Shown here piece after piece: positions 45,693 through 55,305 of a stretch of 62,128 nucleotides of DNA. The translations under genes were made by a program, and so were the position numbers. This stretch comes from Synechococcus sp. AG-679-A04 (GTDB lineage Bacteria; Cyanobacteriota; Cyanobacteriia; PCC-6307; Cyanobiaceae). The notes below the pieces were generated by a model. The model searched no databases. It was not told the DNA's origin and worked only from the letters and a program-made list of their open reading frames with translations. Each line of letters begins with the position of its first letter. Positions within the stretch are counted from its first letter, which is position 1. Where the stretch lies: NCBI GenBank assembly GCA_003210775.1, contig QCUI01000006.1, positions 1 through 62,128 of the forward strand, given 5' to 3'.

Positions 45693-45799
45693 GGTCGTTT
45701 ACAAAATAGTGTTACTTAATTTACAAGCATCTCGGCTTCAACCGAGGATTTCGCCGCTGAACCCATGCAGAGAATGGTGTTCTTTGAGCCGATGACTGA

Positions 45800-46312
45800 T
45801 CAGGCGGAAGCAGCCTGGACGCATGTATCCAGCAGTGGCTGAACTGCATCGACGTCACGCCAGCCGCCGATCTCGGTCACACGACCTTCCATGTTTTTAT
45901 ACGTGCGGAAAAATTCAGCAACATCCTCAAGCTGACTGGGCGCGATCTGAAGAATGCTCTGAATTCCCTGCTGACGAGGGTCCGCCACAGGCACGCAAAG
46001 AATTTTGCCGTCGTAATGACCCATGTCGTGCATATCAAGCACCCCGATCGGTCTTGCCTGAATCAGACATCCAGCGAAGGTAGGTTCCGCCATGATCACC
46101 ATGGCATCGAGGGGTGATCCATCCTCGGCAAGCGTGTTGGGAATAAAGCCGTAATCGAATGGATATCTGACCGATGAATAAAGAACACGATCAAGAGCCA
46201 TGACTCCAGCTTCAGCAAAATATTCGTATTTATTGCTGCTTCCTGCTGGAATCTCAACGATCAGATTGACCAGTCCTGGAGACGGAGACGGGGTAAGAGC
46301 CCTGAGATCCAT
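45800..46312 (-). CDS. ppa: Inorganic pyrophosphatase (family I)
   Basis: Ppa hydrolyses pyrophosphate and so drives biosynthetic reactions. The 170-residue protein is the usual bacterial length. It has the metal-binding residues in [37 protein letters not shown] and IGVLDMHD. The C-terminal region [19 protein letters not shown] is also standard. The ATG at 46312 falls within the coding region of a small membrane protein just upstream on the same strand (58-nt overlap), which suggests coupling or that one of the two frames is shorter than drawn. Confidence 0.95.
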   Translation of the reverse strand: MDLRALTPSPSPGLVNLIVEIPAGSSNKYEYFAEAGVMALDRVLYSSVRYPFDYGFIPNTLAEDGSPLDAMVIMAEPTFAGCLIQARPIGVLDMHDMGHYDGKILCVPVADPRQQGIQSILQIAPSQLEDVAEFFRTYKNMEGRVTEIGGWRDVDAVQPLLDTCVQAASA

Positions 46313-46481
46313 ACATCTCTTTGGCGGTGACTGAGGAGTGGCTGGGACGATCGGTCAGCACAGCTGCCAATGGAATGCCCAGTCCTGTGATGGCGAGAGT
46401 AAACCCGAGAACAGCAAGAGCTGGGATAGCAACGAACTGCGCTGCATACGCAGGCTGTTTGGGGGGAGGCTCAGGGTCCAT
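46254..46481 (-). CDS. Small one-TM hypothetical protein overlapping ppa
   Basis: The 75-codon frame gives [20 protein letters not shown] followed by a membrane helix ([22 protein letters not shown]) and a polar tail. It looks like a genuine small membrane protein in the N-terminal 45 residues; the last 20 codons overlap the start of ppa in another frame. I do not recognise a family. It may lead a two-gene transcript with ppa. Confidence 0.5.
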   Translation of the reverse strand: MDPEPPPKQPAYAAQFVAIPALAVLGFTLAITGLGIPLAAVLTDRPSHSSVTAKEMYGSQGSYPVSVSRTGQSDR

Positions 46482-46621
46482 TCAGTGGTGGTCGGGGACA
46501 TCCCAGACTTCATGCACAGGGCTTAGAAGTCGCAGAGAACGTCCAAGGACGACCTCAAGGGAGATTGAGTTGTGAATCAAAGGAAACAGAACTCACTCAT
46601 ATTGTGACACCAATGCAAGTC

Positions 46622-47086
46622 TTATGCAGCGGGACGATCCTGTCGATCACGGCGCGACGCGAGATCGGAGGGAGCTTCAGGAAGCCCATCAAGGCGGGAT
46701 CTGATCATGCGCAACTCATCGAGAATCGCACCAAGCACCTGCTGCGTGGCGGTGGACGGTGAATTGAGGACCTCAACGGTGACCTCCTTGATCCTCAGAA
46801 CATCCTTGGCGAATCGAGCCACCTCATTGGGATGGAATAAAAGAGGGTCTTTTTGATCGCTTCTGTATTCGGGGTTGAGCTTGCGGGGGTTAAAAACGGG
46901 GTTGAGGTTACGCGGATCGGTGTTGGTGTAGCGATACACAGATGCACGCGATCGATTCAACGACTTCTGAACATCATCGATGCAAACCAACGCATCGGGC
47001 TGAGACAGAACAGCAGCAGCATCGCCCCGAAAATCCGGGGATTCACTCACGCTCGGCACTGATACTTCTAACGACCGAGCAAACAT
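46622..47086 (-). CDS. Putative DNA-binding protein
   Basis: The 154-residue protein contains VCIDDVQKSLNRSRASVYRY (about residues 34-53), which reads like a helix-turn-helix of the MerR/excisionase type. A basic, Asn/Arg-rich segment (NTDPRNLNPVFNPRKLNPEYR) follows, then LLFHPNEVARFAKDVL. The second half (VTVEVLNSPSTATQQVLGAILDELRMIRSRL) is a helix suited to dimer formation. I do not recognise a named family. The layout suggests a regulator or nucleoid-related protein. The start ATG at 47086 is the first in frame. Confidence 0.7.
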   Translation of the reverse strand: MFARSLEVSVPSVSESPDFRGDAAAVLSQPDALVCIDDVQKSLNRSRASVYRYTNTDPRNLNPVFNPRKLNPEYRSDQKDPLLFHPNEVARFAKDVLRIKEVTVEVLNSPSTATQQVLGAILDELRMIRSRLDGLPEAPSDLASRRDRQDRPAA

Positions 47087-47233
47087 GAGACAGCGCTGGG
47101 ACAGATTGGAATTCGCAGAACATAGCAGCTGAGACTCAGGACGCCAGCATCGATCACAGCAAAAGTGACAGTTCCCAGATCGACCGTTTTCTTGGCGGTG
47201 ATAGCTTCCTGGCCCTCTCTATAAATTCCTGTC

Positions 47234-49024
47234 ATGCGCGTCTCCCGCCTGTCGCTGGTGACGTTGAGGAACGTGCCCGCGGACGCTGAAATCCCGTCTC
47301 ATCAATTACTTGTTCGTGGTGGTTACATCAGACGAGTTGGACCGGGTCTCTACGCCTACCTCCCCTTGATGTGGCGCGTTCTGCGCAAGATCAGCACGAT
47401 CGTTCGAGACGAGCTTGACAGCCTCGGTGCCCTTGAGACGCTGCTTCCACAGCTCCAACCCGCTGAACCATGGGAACGCAGCGGTCGGTGGCAGGGCTAC
47501 ACCGCCGGCGAGGGCATCATGTTCCACCTGGAAGATCGCCAGGGCCGGCGTGTGGGCCTCGGCCCCACCCATGAGGAAGTGGTCACGGAACTCGCTGGGG
47601 AGCTGTTTCGCTCCTACAAGCAGTTGCCGGTCACGCTCTATCAAATTCAGACCAAATTCCGAGACGAGATCAGGCCCCGTTTTGGGCTGATGCGTAGTCG
47701 GGAATTCATCATGAAGGACGCCTACTCCTTCCATTCCGACCAAGCGGATCTGGAGCAGACCTATGCACTGATGGCGGGAGCGTATGAGCGCATCTTCAAG
47801 CGCTGCGGCCTCAACGCCGTTGGAGTGGATGCCGACAGTGGCGCCATCGGGGGAGCCGCTTCCCAAGAATTCATGGTGATGGCGAATGCGGGCGAAGACC
47901 TGATCCTCTCCACTCCCGACGGGAGCTATGCCGCCAATCAGGAGAAAGCGGTGTCGCATCCATCCCCAGCTGAGGCTCTGCCTCCGGGCGAGGAACGAAA
48001 CCTTGACACTCCTGATCAGGCATCGATTGAGGATCTCTGCTCTGCCAACGACCTCTCCCCTGGTCAGACCGTCAAGGTGCTTGTGCTGCTGGCCCGCTTA
48101 GACGATGGCCGAGAGCAACCGCTGCTGGTCAGCCTGCGTGGGGACCAGGAGCTGAATGATGTCAAGCTGACCAATGCCGTGACCCAGCGTCTGGGCTCCT
48201 CCGCACTTGAAATTGCACCAATCAAACCAGAGCAGCTCCAACAGCAGGGTCTCGCGTCACTGCCCTTTGGCTCCATCGGCCCGGATCTTGCAGACAGCTC
48301 ACTGAAGAATGCCCAAAGCTGGGAAAACCGGTTTGAACGCCTGGCGGACCCAACCGCCCTTGATCTTGAGCGCTTTGTCTGCGGCGCCAACAGCGCTGAC
48401 AAGCATCGCTGGGGGGCGACGTGGAGCTCCATGCCCGCTCAGACCAACGTTGATATCCGCAATGCAAAGGCCGGGGATCGATCCCTCCACAACAGGGAAC
48501 AGATCCTTGAGGAGCGGCGGGGTATCGAGGTGGGGCACATCTTCCAGCTCGGGTGCAAATACTCCGACGCGCTCGAAGCCCGTTTCACCGATAAGGACGG
48601 CAAGCAGGAGTCGCTGCTGATGGGCTGCTACGGCATCGGCATCTCTCGCCTCGCCCAAGCGGCAGTGGAACAACATCACGATGACGCGGGGATCTGCTGG
48701 CCGGTGAGCATTGCGCCCTTCCCGGTCATCGTTGTTATCGCGAACGTCCAGGACCCGACACAGCTCGCCCTGGGGGAGTCCCTCTACGGATCCTTGCAAT
48801 CCGCAGGGGTTGATGCACTCCTGGATGACCGCAGCGAACGTGCCGGAGTCAAATTCAAGGACGCGGATCTGATCGGAATCCCCTGGCGGATCGTTGTGGG
48901 TCGCGAAGCCGAGGCCGGACGGGTCGAGGTGGTGGAACGATCCACCCGCTCAAACATCACCATGTCTGATCAGGACGCCTTGACCCAAGTGCTCAAGGCC
49001 GTCCAAGCTCGCCCCATGGTCTAG
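47234..49024 (+). CDS. proS: Prolyl-tRNA synthetase
   Basis: ProS charges tRNA-Pro. The 596-residue protein is of the bacterial type with the editing (INS) domain. It shows class II motif 1 near LVRGGYIRRVGPGLYAYLP, motif 2 in FRDEIRPRFGLMRSREFIMKDAYSF, the insertion domain about residues 225-400, and motif 3 in LLMGCYGIGISRL. The C-terminal anticodon-binding domain follows. The ATG at 47234 lies only a few bases after TATAAA (47220-47225), which might be a -10 box giving a very short leader; a longer leader is equally possible. Confidence 0.96.
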   Translation: MRVSRLSLVTLRNVPADAEIPSHQLLVRGGYIRRVGPGLYAYLPLMWRVLRKISTIVRDELDSLGALETLLPQLQPAEPWERSGRWQGYTAGEGIMFHLEDRQGRRVGLGPTHEEVVTELAGELFRSYKQLPVTLYQIQTKFRDEIRPRFGLMRSREFIMKDAYSFHSDQADLEQTYALMAGAYERIFKRCGLNAVGVDADSGAIGGAASQEFMVMANAGEDLILSTPDGSYAANQEKAVSHPSPAEALPPGEERNLDTPDQASIEDLCSANDLSPGQTVKVLVLLARLDDGREQPLLVSLRGDQELNDVKLTNAVTQRLGSSALEIAPIKPEQLQQQGLASLPFGSIGPDLADSSLKNAQSWENRFERLADPTALDLERFVCGANSADKHRWGATWSSMPAQTNVDIRNAKAGDRSLHNREQILEERRGIEVGHIFQLGCKYSDALEARFTDKDGKQESLLMGCYGIGISRLAQAAVEQHHDDAGICWPVSIAPFPVIVVIANVQDPTQLALGESLYGSLQSAGVDALLDDRSERAGVKFKDADLIGIPWRIVVGREAEAGRVEVVERSTRSNITMSDQDALTQVLKAVQARPMV

Positions 49025-49062
49025 CGCTGCTTCGCCTTAAAGTTCACCAAAATTTTCCTGCC

Positions 49063-49485
49063 ATGCGAATAGAGCTGCAACGCCTCAGCCGCCAACTCAG
49101 GGGATTCGCCCTGGCCTTGTGCCTTGGTCTCACCCTGATGCTCTCCGCCTGCGGCGACAGCATTTCAACGATGACTGGCGATTACGTCGAAGACACAGTG
49201 GCCGTTGTTCAGTCGCTGCAGACCACGCTTGCACTCGCCACTGATGCTGAAGGATTGCAGGAGTCGGAGCAGGCGGCTCACGATCTCATTAATGACTACA
49301 TGGCGAGGTATCGACCAAGGCCCCGGATCAATGGCCTCAGCTCCTTTACCACGATGCAGACAGCCCTGAATTCTCTTCAAGGTCACTACAACAACTACAC
49401 CAATCGGCCGGTGCCTGAAGCACTGCGCACTCGTGTTGAAAAAGAGCTGAGCAAAGCCGAGAAGGCCGCTCTTCGAGGCACCTGA
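49063..49485 (+). CDS. psb27: Photosystem II assembly lipoprotein Psb27
   Basis: Psb27 binds CP43 on the lumen side of immature photosystem II and is needed for assembly and repair of the oxygen-evolving complex. The 140-residue protein has a lipoprotein signal with the lipobox LSAC, Cys30 being the modified residue. The four-helix Psb27 domain follows: GDYVEDTVAVVQSLQTTLAL, ESEQAAHDLINDYMARYRP, SSFTTMQTALNSLQGHYNNY and the C-terminal VEKELSKAEKAAL. It follows proS by 38 nt on the same strand. Confidence 0.93.
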   Translation: MRIELQRLSRQLRGFALALCLGLTLMLSACGDSISTMTGDYVEDTVAVVQSLQTTLALATDAEGLQESEQAAHDLINDYMARYRPRPRINGLSSFTTMQTALNSLQGHYNNYTNRPVPEALRTRVEKELSKAEKAALRGT

Positions 49486-49602
49486 GCATCAGGAGCCACG
49501 AGCCCTTCAAAGGACCAATCACAATTTCGCAACTCTCTTTGACCTCAGGCAGGTAGATCTGAGAGAGTTCCGGATTGTGCAGAATGGCGGCTTCGGGCCG
49601 CG

Positions 49603-50922
49603 GTGTCTTTGGCCAATGTTGTCGTCATCGGTGCTCAGTGGGGTGACGAAGGGAAGGGAAAGATCACAGATCTCCTCAGCCGTTCCGCTGATGTCGTCGT
49701 TCGCTATCAGGGGGGCGTCAACGCTGGCCACACCATCGTGGTGGACGATCAGGTTCTGAAGCTTCACCTGATTCCCTCTGGAATTCTCTATCCCGATACG
49801 GTTTGTCTGATCGGTTCAGGAACCGTCGTTGATCCCAAGGTGATGCTCGGCGAGCTCGACATGCTGATCGAGAATGGGATCGACATCGCTGGGCTGAAAC
49901 TCGCCTCCACGGCGCATGTGACCATGCCCTATCACCGTCTGCTCGACCAGGCGATGGAAAAGCAGCGAGGCGATCGGCGCATCGGCACCACGGGACGGGG
50001 CATCGGTCCGACCTACGCGGACAAATCCCAGAGAAGCGGTATCCGCGTCATCGACCTTCTTGACGAATCGCGTCTGCGCGACCGTCTAGAAGGCCCATTG
50101 AATGAGAAGAACCAGCTTCTACAGACGATTTATGGCGTGGAACCGCTCGATGCAGAAGCGGTGATCAGTGAATATCTGGCTTACGGCAGACGACTGGCCC
50201 ACCATGTGGTGGACTGCACCCGGGAGATTCACCAAGCGGCACGCGGTCGCAAAAATATTCTCTTCGAAGGCGCACAGGGAACGCTGCTCGACCTGGACCA
50301 CGGCACCTATCCCTATGTCACCTCATCCAACCCTGTATCAGGCGGTGCCTGCATTGGGGCTGGCGTGGGCCCGACTCTGATCGACCGGGTAATCGGTGTT
50401 GCCAAGGCCTACACAACCAGAGTTGGAGAAGGGCCCTTCCCTACAGAACTTGATGGCAGCCTCAACGATCATCTCTGCGACCGCGGTGGCGAGTTTGGCA
50501 CCACCACTGGCCGCCGCCGACGCTGTGGTTGGTTTGATGGTGTGATTGGACGCTACGCAGTAGGCGTGAACGGCCTTGATTGCCTGGCCGTTACCAAGCT
50601 CGATGTCTTGGACGAACTCGATGAACTTCAGGTTTGTGTGGCCTATGAACTTGACGGAGAAAGGATTGAACACTTCCCTTCCTGCGCAGAGGCATTCGCC
50701 CGCTGTCAACCGATTTACGTGAGCCTCCCTGGCTGGCAGTGTTCAACCGCTGAATGCCGCACGCTTGAGGATCTCCCCGACAAAGCGATGGCATACCTGC
50801 GCTTCCTGGCCGATCTGATGGAGGTCCCGATCGCCATCGTGTCACTGGGTGCCGGTCGCGATCAGACCATTGTTGTAGAGGATCCGATCCACGGTCCAAA
50901 ACGGGCACTTCTCAGCGCCTGA
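49603..50922 (+). CDS. purA: Adenylosuccinate synthetase
   Basis: PurA joins IMP and aspartate with GTP, the first committed step to AMP. The 439-residue protein is full length. It has the N-terminal [18 protein letters not shown] (Asp13 of the family), [56 protein letters not shown] and [18 protein letters not shown]. The start is a GTG at 49603; no in-frame ATG lies near enough to be better. It follows psb27 after 117 nt without an obvious terminator. Confidence 0.96.
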   Translation: MSLANVVVIGAQWGDEGKGKITDLLSRSADVVVRYQGGVNAGHTIVVDDQVLKLHLIPSGILYPDTVCLIGSGTVVDPKVMLGELDMLIENGIDIAGLKLASTAHVTMPYHRLLDQAMEKQRGDRRIGTTGRGIGPTYADKSQRSGIRVIDLLDESRLRDRLEGPLNEKNQLLQTIYGVEPLDAEAVISEYLAYGRRLAHHVVDCTREIHQAARGRKNILFEGAQGTLLDLDHGTYPYVTSSNPVSGGACIGAGVGPTLIDRVIGVAKAYTTRVGEGPFPTELDGSLNDHLCDRGGEFGTTTGRRRRCGWFDGVIGRYAVGVNGLDCLAVTKLDVLDELDELQVCVAYELDGERIEHFPSCAEAFARCQPIYVSLPGWQCSTAECRTLEDLPDKAMAYLRFLADLMEVPIAIVSLGAGRDQTIVVEDPIHGPKRALLSA

Positions 50923-50976
50923 TTCCACCAAAGGTCATCAGGGCGTAAGACTGCCGCAGTCAATACAAGCTTGTTC

Positions 50977-51990
50977 ATGGCCGATTCCTCCCGTTTCCAG
51001 CCCAACGCTTCCCTGGATGTGGTGGGAATCGGCAACGCAATCGTTGATGTGCTCGTCCAGACCAAGGACGGTTTTCTCAGTGAGCACGATCTGCAGAAAG
51101 GGGGAATGTGCCTCATCGATGAACAGCAGGCTGAAGCGTTGTACAAATCCAGTGGTCCTGGGCTGGAAACCTCCGGCGGATCAGTGGCCAACACCATGGT
51201 CGGCATCGCTCAGCTTGGCGGGCGAACAGGGTTTATTGGTCGGGTGCGTGATGACCAGCTCGGATCGATCTTCAGCCACGACATCCGTGCAGTGGGAACC
51301 CGGTTTGAGACACCCTCCGCAACCACTGGCGCCACCACTGCACGCTGTCTCATTTACGTGACTCCCGACGCAGAGCGCACGATGTGCACCTTCCTCGGAG
51401 CATCAACACAGCTTGAGCCCGAGGATCTTGACCTCTCCATGGTCAAGCAAACGAAAGTGCTTTATCTCGAGGGCTACCTCTGGGATAGCCCTGCAGCTAA
51501 ACGGGCCTTCATCGCCGCAGCGGAAGCTTGCCGGGCTGCGGGCGGAAAGGTCGCTCTCTCCCTGTCCGATGGCTTCTGCGTGGATCGCCATAGAGAAAGC
51601 TTTCTCGAGCTGGTGAACGGTCATGTCGATGTGCTGTTCTCCAATGAAGTGGAGATCAAAGCGCTTTATCAGACCGATGACTTCGACATCGCAATCGAGA
51701 AGGTCCGCGGTTGTTGCTCGGTGACGGCGGTGACACGCGGAAGTGACGGATCGGTTGTACTCAGCGGAGATCAGCGTTGGGACATCGGAACCTACGGACT
51801 CGGCGAACTGGTTGACACCACTGGTGCCGGTGATCTCTACGCCGGAGGATTTCTGCATGCCTTCACCCAGGGCCATTCACTGGAGCGCTGCGGTCAGCTG
51901 GGAGCACTGTGTGCCGGTCAGATCGTCACCCAGCTGGGAGCTCGTTCCCAGGTCTCGCTTCCAGAGCTGCAGAAGCAGCATCTGGACTGA
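50977..51990 (+). CDS. PfkB-family carbohydrate/nucleoside kinase (adenosine kinase-like)
   Basis: The 337-residue ribokinase-fold protein starts MADSSRFQPN. It has VVGIGNAIVDVLVQT near the N terminus, GGSVANTMVGIAQLGGRTGFIGRV for sugar binding, and the C-terminal PfkB signature VDTTGAGDLYAGGFLHAFTQG with the catalytic aspartate in GAGD. The sequence is closest in feel to the adenosine-kinase-like group found in cyanobacteria and proteobacteria, which would fit its position after purA. The substrate is not proven by sequence. Its 3' end overlaps cutA by 65 nt in convergent orientation. Confidence 0.85.
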   Translation: MADSSRFQPNASLDVVGIGNAIVDVLVQTKDGFLSEHDLQKGGMCLIDEQQAEALYKSSGPGLETSGGSVANTMVGIAQLGGRTGFIGRVRDDQLGSIFSHDIRAVGTRFETPSATTGATTARCLIYVTPDAERTMCTFLGASTQLEPEDLDLSMVKQTKVLYLEGYLWDSPAAKRAFIAAAEACRAAGGKVALSLSDGFCVDRHRESFLELVNGHVDVLFSNEVEIKALYQTDDFDIAIEKVRGCCSVTAVTRGSDGSVVLSGDQRWDIGTYGLGELVDTTGAGDLYAGGFLHAFTQGHSLERCGQLGALCAGQIVTQLGARSQVSLPELQKQHLD

Positions 51991-52297
51991 GAGCACCCAG
52001 CGCCCACGCCGCATAGGCAGCTCCAGCCTGTGCGGCCATCTGGAGAATTTCGGGAGTGTCGTAGCTGTGCAGTGCCTCCAGAGCTGAAAGCAGCTCTTCC
52101 AGGCGATCAGAGCTTGTCTTGATCAGCAACTGCACTTCCTGCGCACGCTCAATCTTCCCCTGCCAGCGGTAGCAGGACTGCACTGGCATCGAGGTGATAC
52201 AAGCAGCCAACCGACGGGTGATCAATTGCTCAGCAAGCGCATCGGCCTTGATCTGATCAGCCTCCGTGGTGAGGACCACTCTCAGGTCCGTTGACAT
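51926..52297 (-). CDS. cutA: CutA-type divalent-cation tolerance protein
   Basis: CutA proteins form very stable trimers and bind copper or other ligands; their role in cyanobacteria is unsettled. The protein (about 123 residues) shows the family signature LVTT-like VVLTTEADQIKADALAEQLI, RRLAACITSMPVQSCYRWQGKIERAQEVQLLIKT, and SALEALHSYDTPEIL. The tail ends ARPGNELPAG and is encoded across the overlap with the kinase gene. Two starts six bases apart (52303 or 52297) are possible. It lies within the 3' end of cobK, overlapping it by about 40 nt. Confidence 0.9.
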   Translation of the reverse strand: MSTDLRVVLTTEADQIKADALAEQLITRRLAACITSMPVQSCYRWQGKIERAQEVQLLIKTSSDRLEELLSALEALHSYDTPEILQMAAQAGAAYAAWALGALSPDAASAALEARPGNELPAG

Positions 52298-53081
52298 GGG
52301 CATCCAGCTGTCGACACAACTGCTTCACGCTATGAACCACGTCAACTCCGGGCATCGGGTTGGGTCGTTTCAGCTTCCAGAGACGAATGGACTGGCGACG
52401 GGCCAGATCACTCCAGAGTTGATCCGCAGCTCCACCCGACTGACGACAAAGCACATCGCTGATCTGCCAGCGACGGCAGAGTGCCGCTTCCAACCCCCCA
52501 GTGCGATCACCGGTCCCAGGCCTCAACACAGCCAGCCGTTCGCCAGACAAGCCCGCAAGACCAGCCTGGCGGATGGCTTCAGGTGTGGGCAGGACCCTGG
52601 CATGAACCAACGCTCCTGCCAGCCTGGCTGCCGTCGCTGCGGCGGCCAGCTGCCGCGCGCCGACGGCAAGAAGCAGATGGTGGCCCGCAAGAGCACAGTC
52701 CGAGAGATCACTGACTGTTGCGAGCAATGATTCATCCGACATGACGTGGTCAGGCCGTTCGAACCGAAGCAGCGGCAGATTGCACCTGGAGCAGGCCAAC
52801 TGGAGTTGAGCACTGATCTGCAGAGCGAAGGGATGGGTCGCGTCCAGGACCAATGTCACACCCCTCGCCGCCAGATGTTGCTCGAGAGGGTCTTGAGATG
52901 GGAATGGCCCCACATGCAGGTCATCCAGATGCATGCCGGCATAAGCCCTTGCCGCAGCTGCACTGACAACACTGATACTGACGCGGTGACCAGACTCCAG
53001 CAGAGTCCTCGCGATTCCTGGTCCCTCGCCGGTTCCGGCAAAGACCAGCACATGGTTCTGGCGATTCCGCCAGCGGTGCAT
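52257..53081 (-). CDS. cobK: Precorrin-6A reductase (CobK/CbiJ)
   Basis: CobK reduces precorrin-6A with NADPH in the corrin ring pathway to vitamin B12. The 274-residue protein has the family N terminus VLVFAGTGEGPGIARTLLESG. It continues with VTLVLDATHPFALQISAQL, LLRFERPD and a C-terminal ISDVLCRQSGGAADQLWSDLA that matches the VTKxSGxxGxxxK-type motif in modified form. I took the ATG giving MHRWRNRQNHVLVF, since upstream codons overlap the divergent ssb gene. Together with cobO at 26 kb it supports de novo B12 synthesis by this organism. Confidence 0.88.
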   Translation of the reverse strand: MHRWRNRQNHVLVFAGTGEGPGIARTLLESGHRVSISVVSAAAARAYAGMHLDDLHVGPFPSQDPLEQHLAARGVTLVLDATHPFALQISAQLQLACSRCNLPLLRFERPDHVMSDESLLATVSDLSDCALAGHHLLLAVGARQLAAAATAARLAGALVHARVLPTPEAIRQAGLAGLSGERLAVLRPGTGDRTGGLEAALCRRWQISDVLCRQSGGAADQLWSDLARRQSIRLWKLKRPNPMPGVDVVHSVKQLCRQLDAHVNGPESGPHHGG

Positions 53082-53110
53082 CAGGATGGCGCTCACCGAC
53101 CAGGCCGAGG

Positions 53111-53563
53111 ATGAATCACTGCGTACTTGAGGTGGATGTTCTTCAGGCTCCCACCCTGCGATACACCCAAGACAATCAGACGCCAATCGCTGAAATGGAG
53201 GTTGGTTTTGATGCGTTGCGTCCCGATGATCCCAGAGGTCAACTGAAGGTGGTGGGATGGGGCAATCTTGCCCAGGATCTGCAAAATCGTGTGCAGGTGG
53301 GCCAGCGCCTACTGATCGAGGGCAGGCTTCGGATGAACACGGTGCCCCGTCAGGACGGCACCAAGGAAAAACGTGCTGAATTCACGCTCGCCCGGCTGCA
53401 CCCGGTGTCGGCTGGTGCCGGCTCCACAGCTCCAGCCCAACCTGCAGCGTCAGCTCCTGCGAAACGGACTGAAGCTGCTGCTGCGCCCACAGCTGCGCAA
53501 GAGCCTGCAGCGCAGTGGAATACCGCGCCGTTGGTTCCAGACACCGATGACATCCCGTTCTGA
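53111..53563 (+). CDS. ssb: Single-stranded DNA-binding protein
   Basis: The 150-residue protein has an OB-fold N-terminal domain (about 1-100: VLQAPTLRYTQDNQTPIAEMEV, LKVVGWGNLAQDLQNRVQVG, GRLRMNT) and a flexible Ala/Pro-rich linker. The acidic tail ends DTDDIPF, which in SSB proteins binds partner repair and replication enzymes. The OB part is of the short cyanobacterial kind and differs from E. coli SSB, so this may be a second or divergent SSB. It is divergent from cobK across 29 nt. Confidence 0.9.
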   Translation: MNHCVLEVDVLQAPTLRYTQDNQTPIAEMEVGFDALRPDDPRGQLKVVGWGNLAQDLQNRVQVGQRLLIEGRLRMNTVPRQDGTKEKRAEFTLARLHPVSAGAGSTAPAQPAASAPAKRTEAAAAPTAAQEPAAQWNTAPLVPDTDDIPF

Positions 53564-53580
53564 ACCACAGCAAATTCTGT

Positions 53581-53820
53581 TCAGCGCTGATCGGCGTCGT
53601 AGCTGAAATGCTCTGAGGCACGCTGTAACAGCTGGCCCAGCTCACGCTCGAGTGCAGCAAGGTCCAGGCGGAATTCCTGCCATCGCCCCCGGTCAATCTG
53701 TTCCAGCAACCAGGCCCTGTCCTGCTCAAGCTGCTGAATCAGCGCCGTTGCATCCTCCATTGCGTTCTGATCCTGGTCTTGCGCTCGGGTGCTGTCCATC
53801 AACTGCGGCCGCAGGCCCAT
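53581..53820 (-). CDS. Small hypothetical helical protein
   Basis: The product (79 residues from ATG 53820; ATG 53799 is an alternative) is mostly helical and acidic, with EDATALIQQLEQDRAWLLEQ and LAALERELGQLLQRASEHF likely to form a coiled coil. No catalytic or membrane signal is seen. I do not recognise a family. It lies between convergent ssb and a divergent DUF2854 gene. Confidence 0.6.
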   Translation of the reverse strand: MGLRPQLMDSTRAQDQDQNAMEDATALIQQLEQDRAWLLEQIDRGRWQEFRLDLAALERELGQLLQRASEHFSYDADQR

Positions 53821-53867
53821 CCATCCTGAACCCCGCACGGTCAGAATGGCGCCACTTCCAATGCCGC

Positions 53868-54452
53868 ATGAACGATCTGCTCTCGCCAGGAAGCCTGGTC
53901 ACCATCGCCGGAGGTGTGCTCACCGTGGTCGGTGCTGTGGCCTACGGGACCGGCGCCGCCAACTTGAGCCTTCCGACAATTTTTTACGGCATTCCGATCC
54001 TGCTGGGTGGACTGGCCTTGAAGTCATCGGAATTACCACCGGCCAAGCGCGTGACGCCCAAAGCGCAATTCAAAGGAGAACGTGAGGCTGCCACTCCAGA
54101 ACTGGGAAAACTTCTCGGCGATGTCACGCGTTGGCGCTATGGCCAGAAAGCCCATCTGGAAAGCTCTCTGGAATCTCTCAAGCTCTGGGATGAAGACAAC
54201 CCTCCTCAGCTTCTTGAGATTGAGGAGATCATTCAAAGCGGCCATTACGGACTGCGATTGCGTTTCGCCTGCGAGGCCGTTCCTCTTGAGATCTGGCAGG
54301 AGCGAAGAGACCGACTGAGCCGCTTTTTTGCCAAGGGCCTCGAGGCAACCATCAAACCTCTGAGTGGAGACCGACTGGATTTGCTGCTTCTGCCAGTGGG
54401 TGTGTCGACATCGGATCAGCAAGGTGAATCCGGAGAAGTAGCGAATGGATGA
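53868..54452 (+). CDS. DUF2854 family membrane protein
   Basis: The 194-residue protein has two membrane helices close to the N terminus ([18 protein letters not shown] and [20 protein letters not shown], about 10-60). A soluble domain with [19 protein letters not shown] follows. This fits DUF2854, a family found in cyanobacteria and plant chloroplasts without known function. The ATG at 53868 gives [16 protein letters not shown]. The 3' end overlaps argB by eight bases, so the two are coupled. It may act on chloroplast/thylakoid-type membranes, but there is no direct evidence for this. Confidence 0.85.
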   Translation: MNDLLSPGSLVTIAGGVLTVVGAVAYGTGAANLSLPTIFYGIPILLGGLALKSSELPPAKRVTPKAQFKGEREAATPELGKLLGDVTRWRYGQKAHLESSLESLKLWDEDNPPQLLEIEEIIQSGHYGLRLRFACEAVPLEIWQERRDRLSRFFAKGLEATIKPLSGDRLDLLLLPVGVSTSDQQGESGEVANG

Positions 54453-55302
54453 TGCCCTCAGGGTCTCTGTTCTGAGTGAGGCTCTTCCGTATATCCAGCG
54501 ATTCGCAGGCCGCAGGATCGTGGTCAAGTACGGCGGTGCAGCCATGGCCCATGCCGAACTGCAATCCGCCGTATTCAGAGACCTGGCGTTGCTCTGCAGT
54601 GTCGGAGTTCAGCCGGTTGTTGTGCACGGCGGTGGGCCAGAGATCAATCACTGGTTGAAGCGACTGGCCATCGCGCCGGAATTCAGAGACGGTTTGCGTG
54701 TGACCGACCCTGAAACGATGGACGTGGTGGAAATGGTCCTGGTCGGGCGAGTCAACAAACAGATCGTGAACGGACTCAACCGACTTGGCGCCAAAGCGGT
54801 CGGCCTGAGCGGCAGTGACGGCAGTCTGGTTGAAGCCCGCGCCTGGGGAGATGGCAGCCACGGGATGGTCGGCGATGTGGCCAAGGTCAACCCCGACGTG
54901 CTCGAAGCCCTGCTGGAACGCGGTTATGTGCCCGTGATCTCCAGCGTGGCCGCCAATCCCGATGGAGTGGCCCACAACATCAACGCCGACACGGTGGCTG
55001 GCGAAGTTGCTGCCTCCCTGCAAGCCGAAAAGCTGATCTTGCTGACCGATACTCCAGGCATCCTGCGCAACCGAGAGGATCCAGGGTCTCTGATCCGTCA
55101 GCTGAAGCTTTCAGAAGCCAGGCAGTTGATTCACGAGGGCGTAGTGGCCGGGGGGATGACACCTAAGACCGAATGCTGCATCAGAGCTCTCGCCCAGGGA
55201 GTTTCCGCTGCCCACATCGTGGATGGGCGCGTTGCCCATGCCCTGCTGCTGGAAGTGTTCACCGATGCAGGCATCGGCACCATGGTGGTGGGACGCAGCT
55301 GA
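54445..55302 (+). CDS. argB: N-acetylglutamate kinase
   Basis: ArgB phosphorylates N-acetylglutamate, the controlled step of arginine synthesis. In cyanobacteria it binds the nitrogen sensor PII, which relieves arginine inhibition. The 285-residue protein of the amino-acid kinase family has [18 protein letters not shown] near the N terminus, [11 protein letters not shown], and [20 protein letters not shown]. The C-terminal region [23 protein letters not shown] carries the residues that contact arginine and PII in homologues. It starts within the DUF2854 gene and is followed after 3 nt by a DUF3153-type gene. Confidence 0.96.
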   Translation: MDDALRVSVLSEALPYIQRFAGRRIVVKYGGAAMAHAELQSAVFRDLALLCSVGVQPVVVHGGGPEINHWLKRLAIAPEFRDGLRVTDPETMDVVEMVLVGRVNKQIVNGLNRLGAKAVGLSGSDGSLVEARAWGDGSHGMVGDVAKVNPDVLEALLERGYVPVISSVAANPDGVAHNINADTVAGEVAASLQAEKLILLTDTPGILRNREDPGSLIRQLKLSEARQLIHEGVVAGGMTPKTECCIRALAQGVSAAHIVDGRVAHALLLEVFTDAGIGTMVVGRS

Positions 55303-55305
55303 GGG

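Noticed and set aside
47306-47959. A 217-codon minus-strand frame
   Set aside because: Antisense to the class II motifs of proS.
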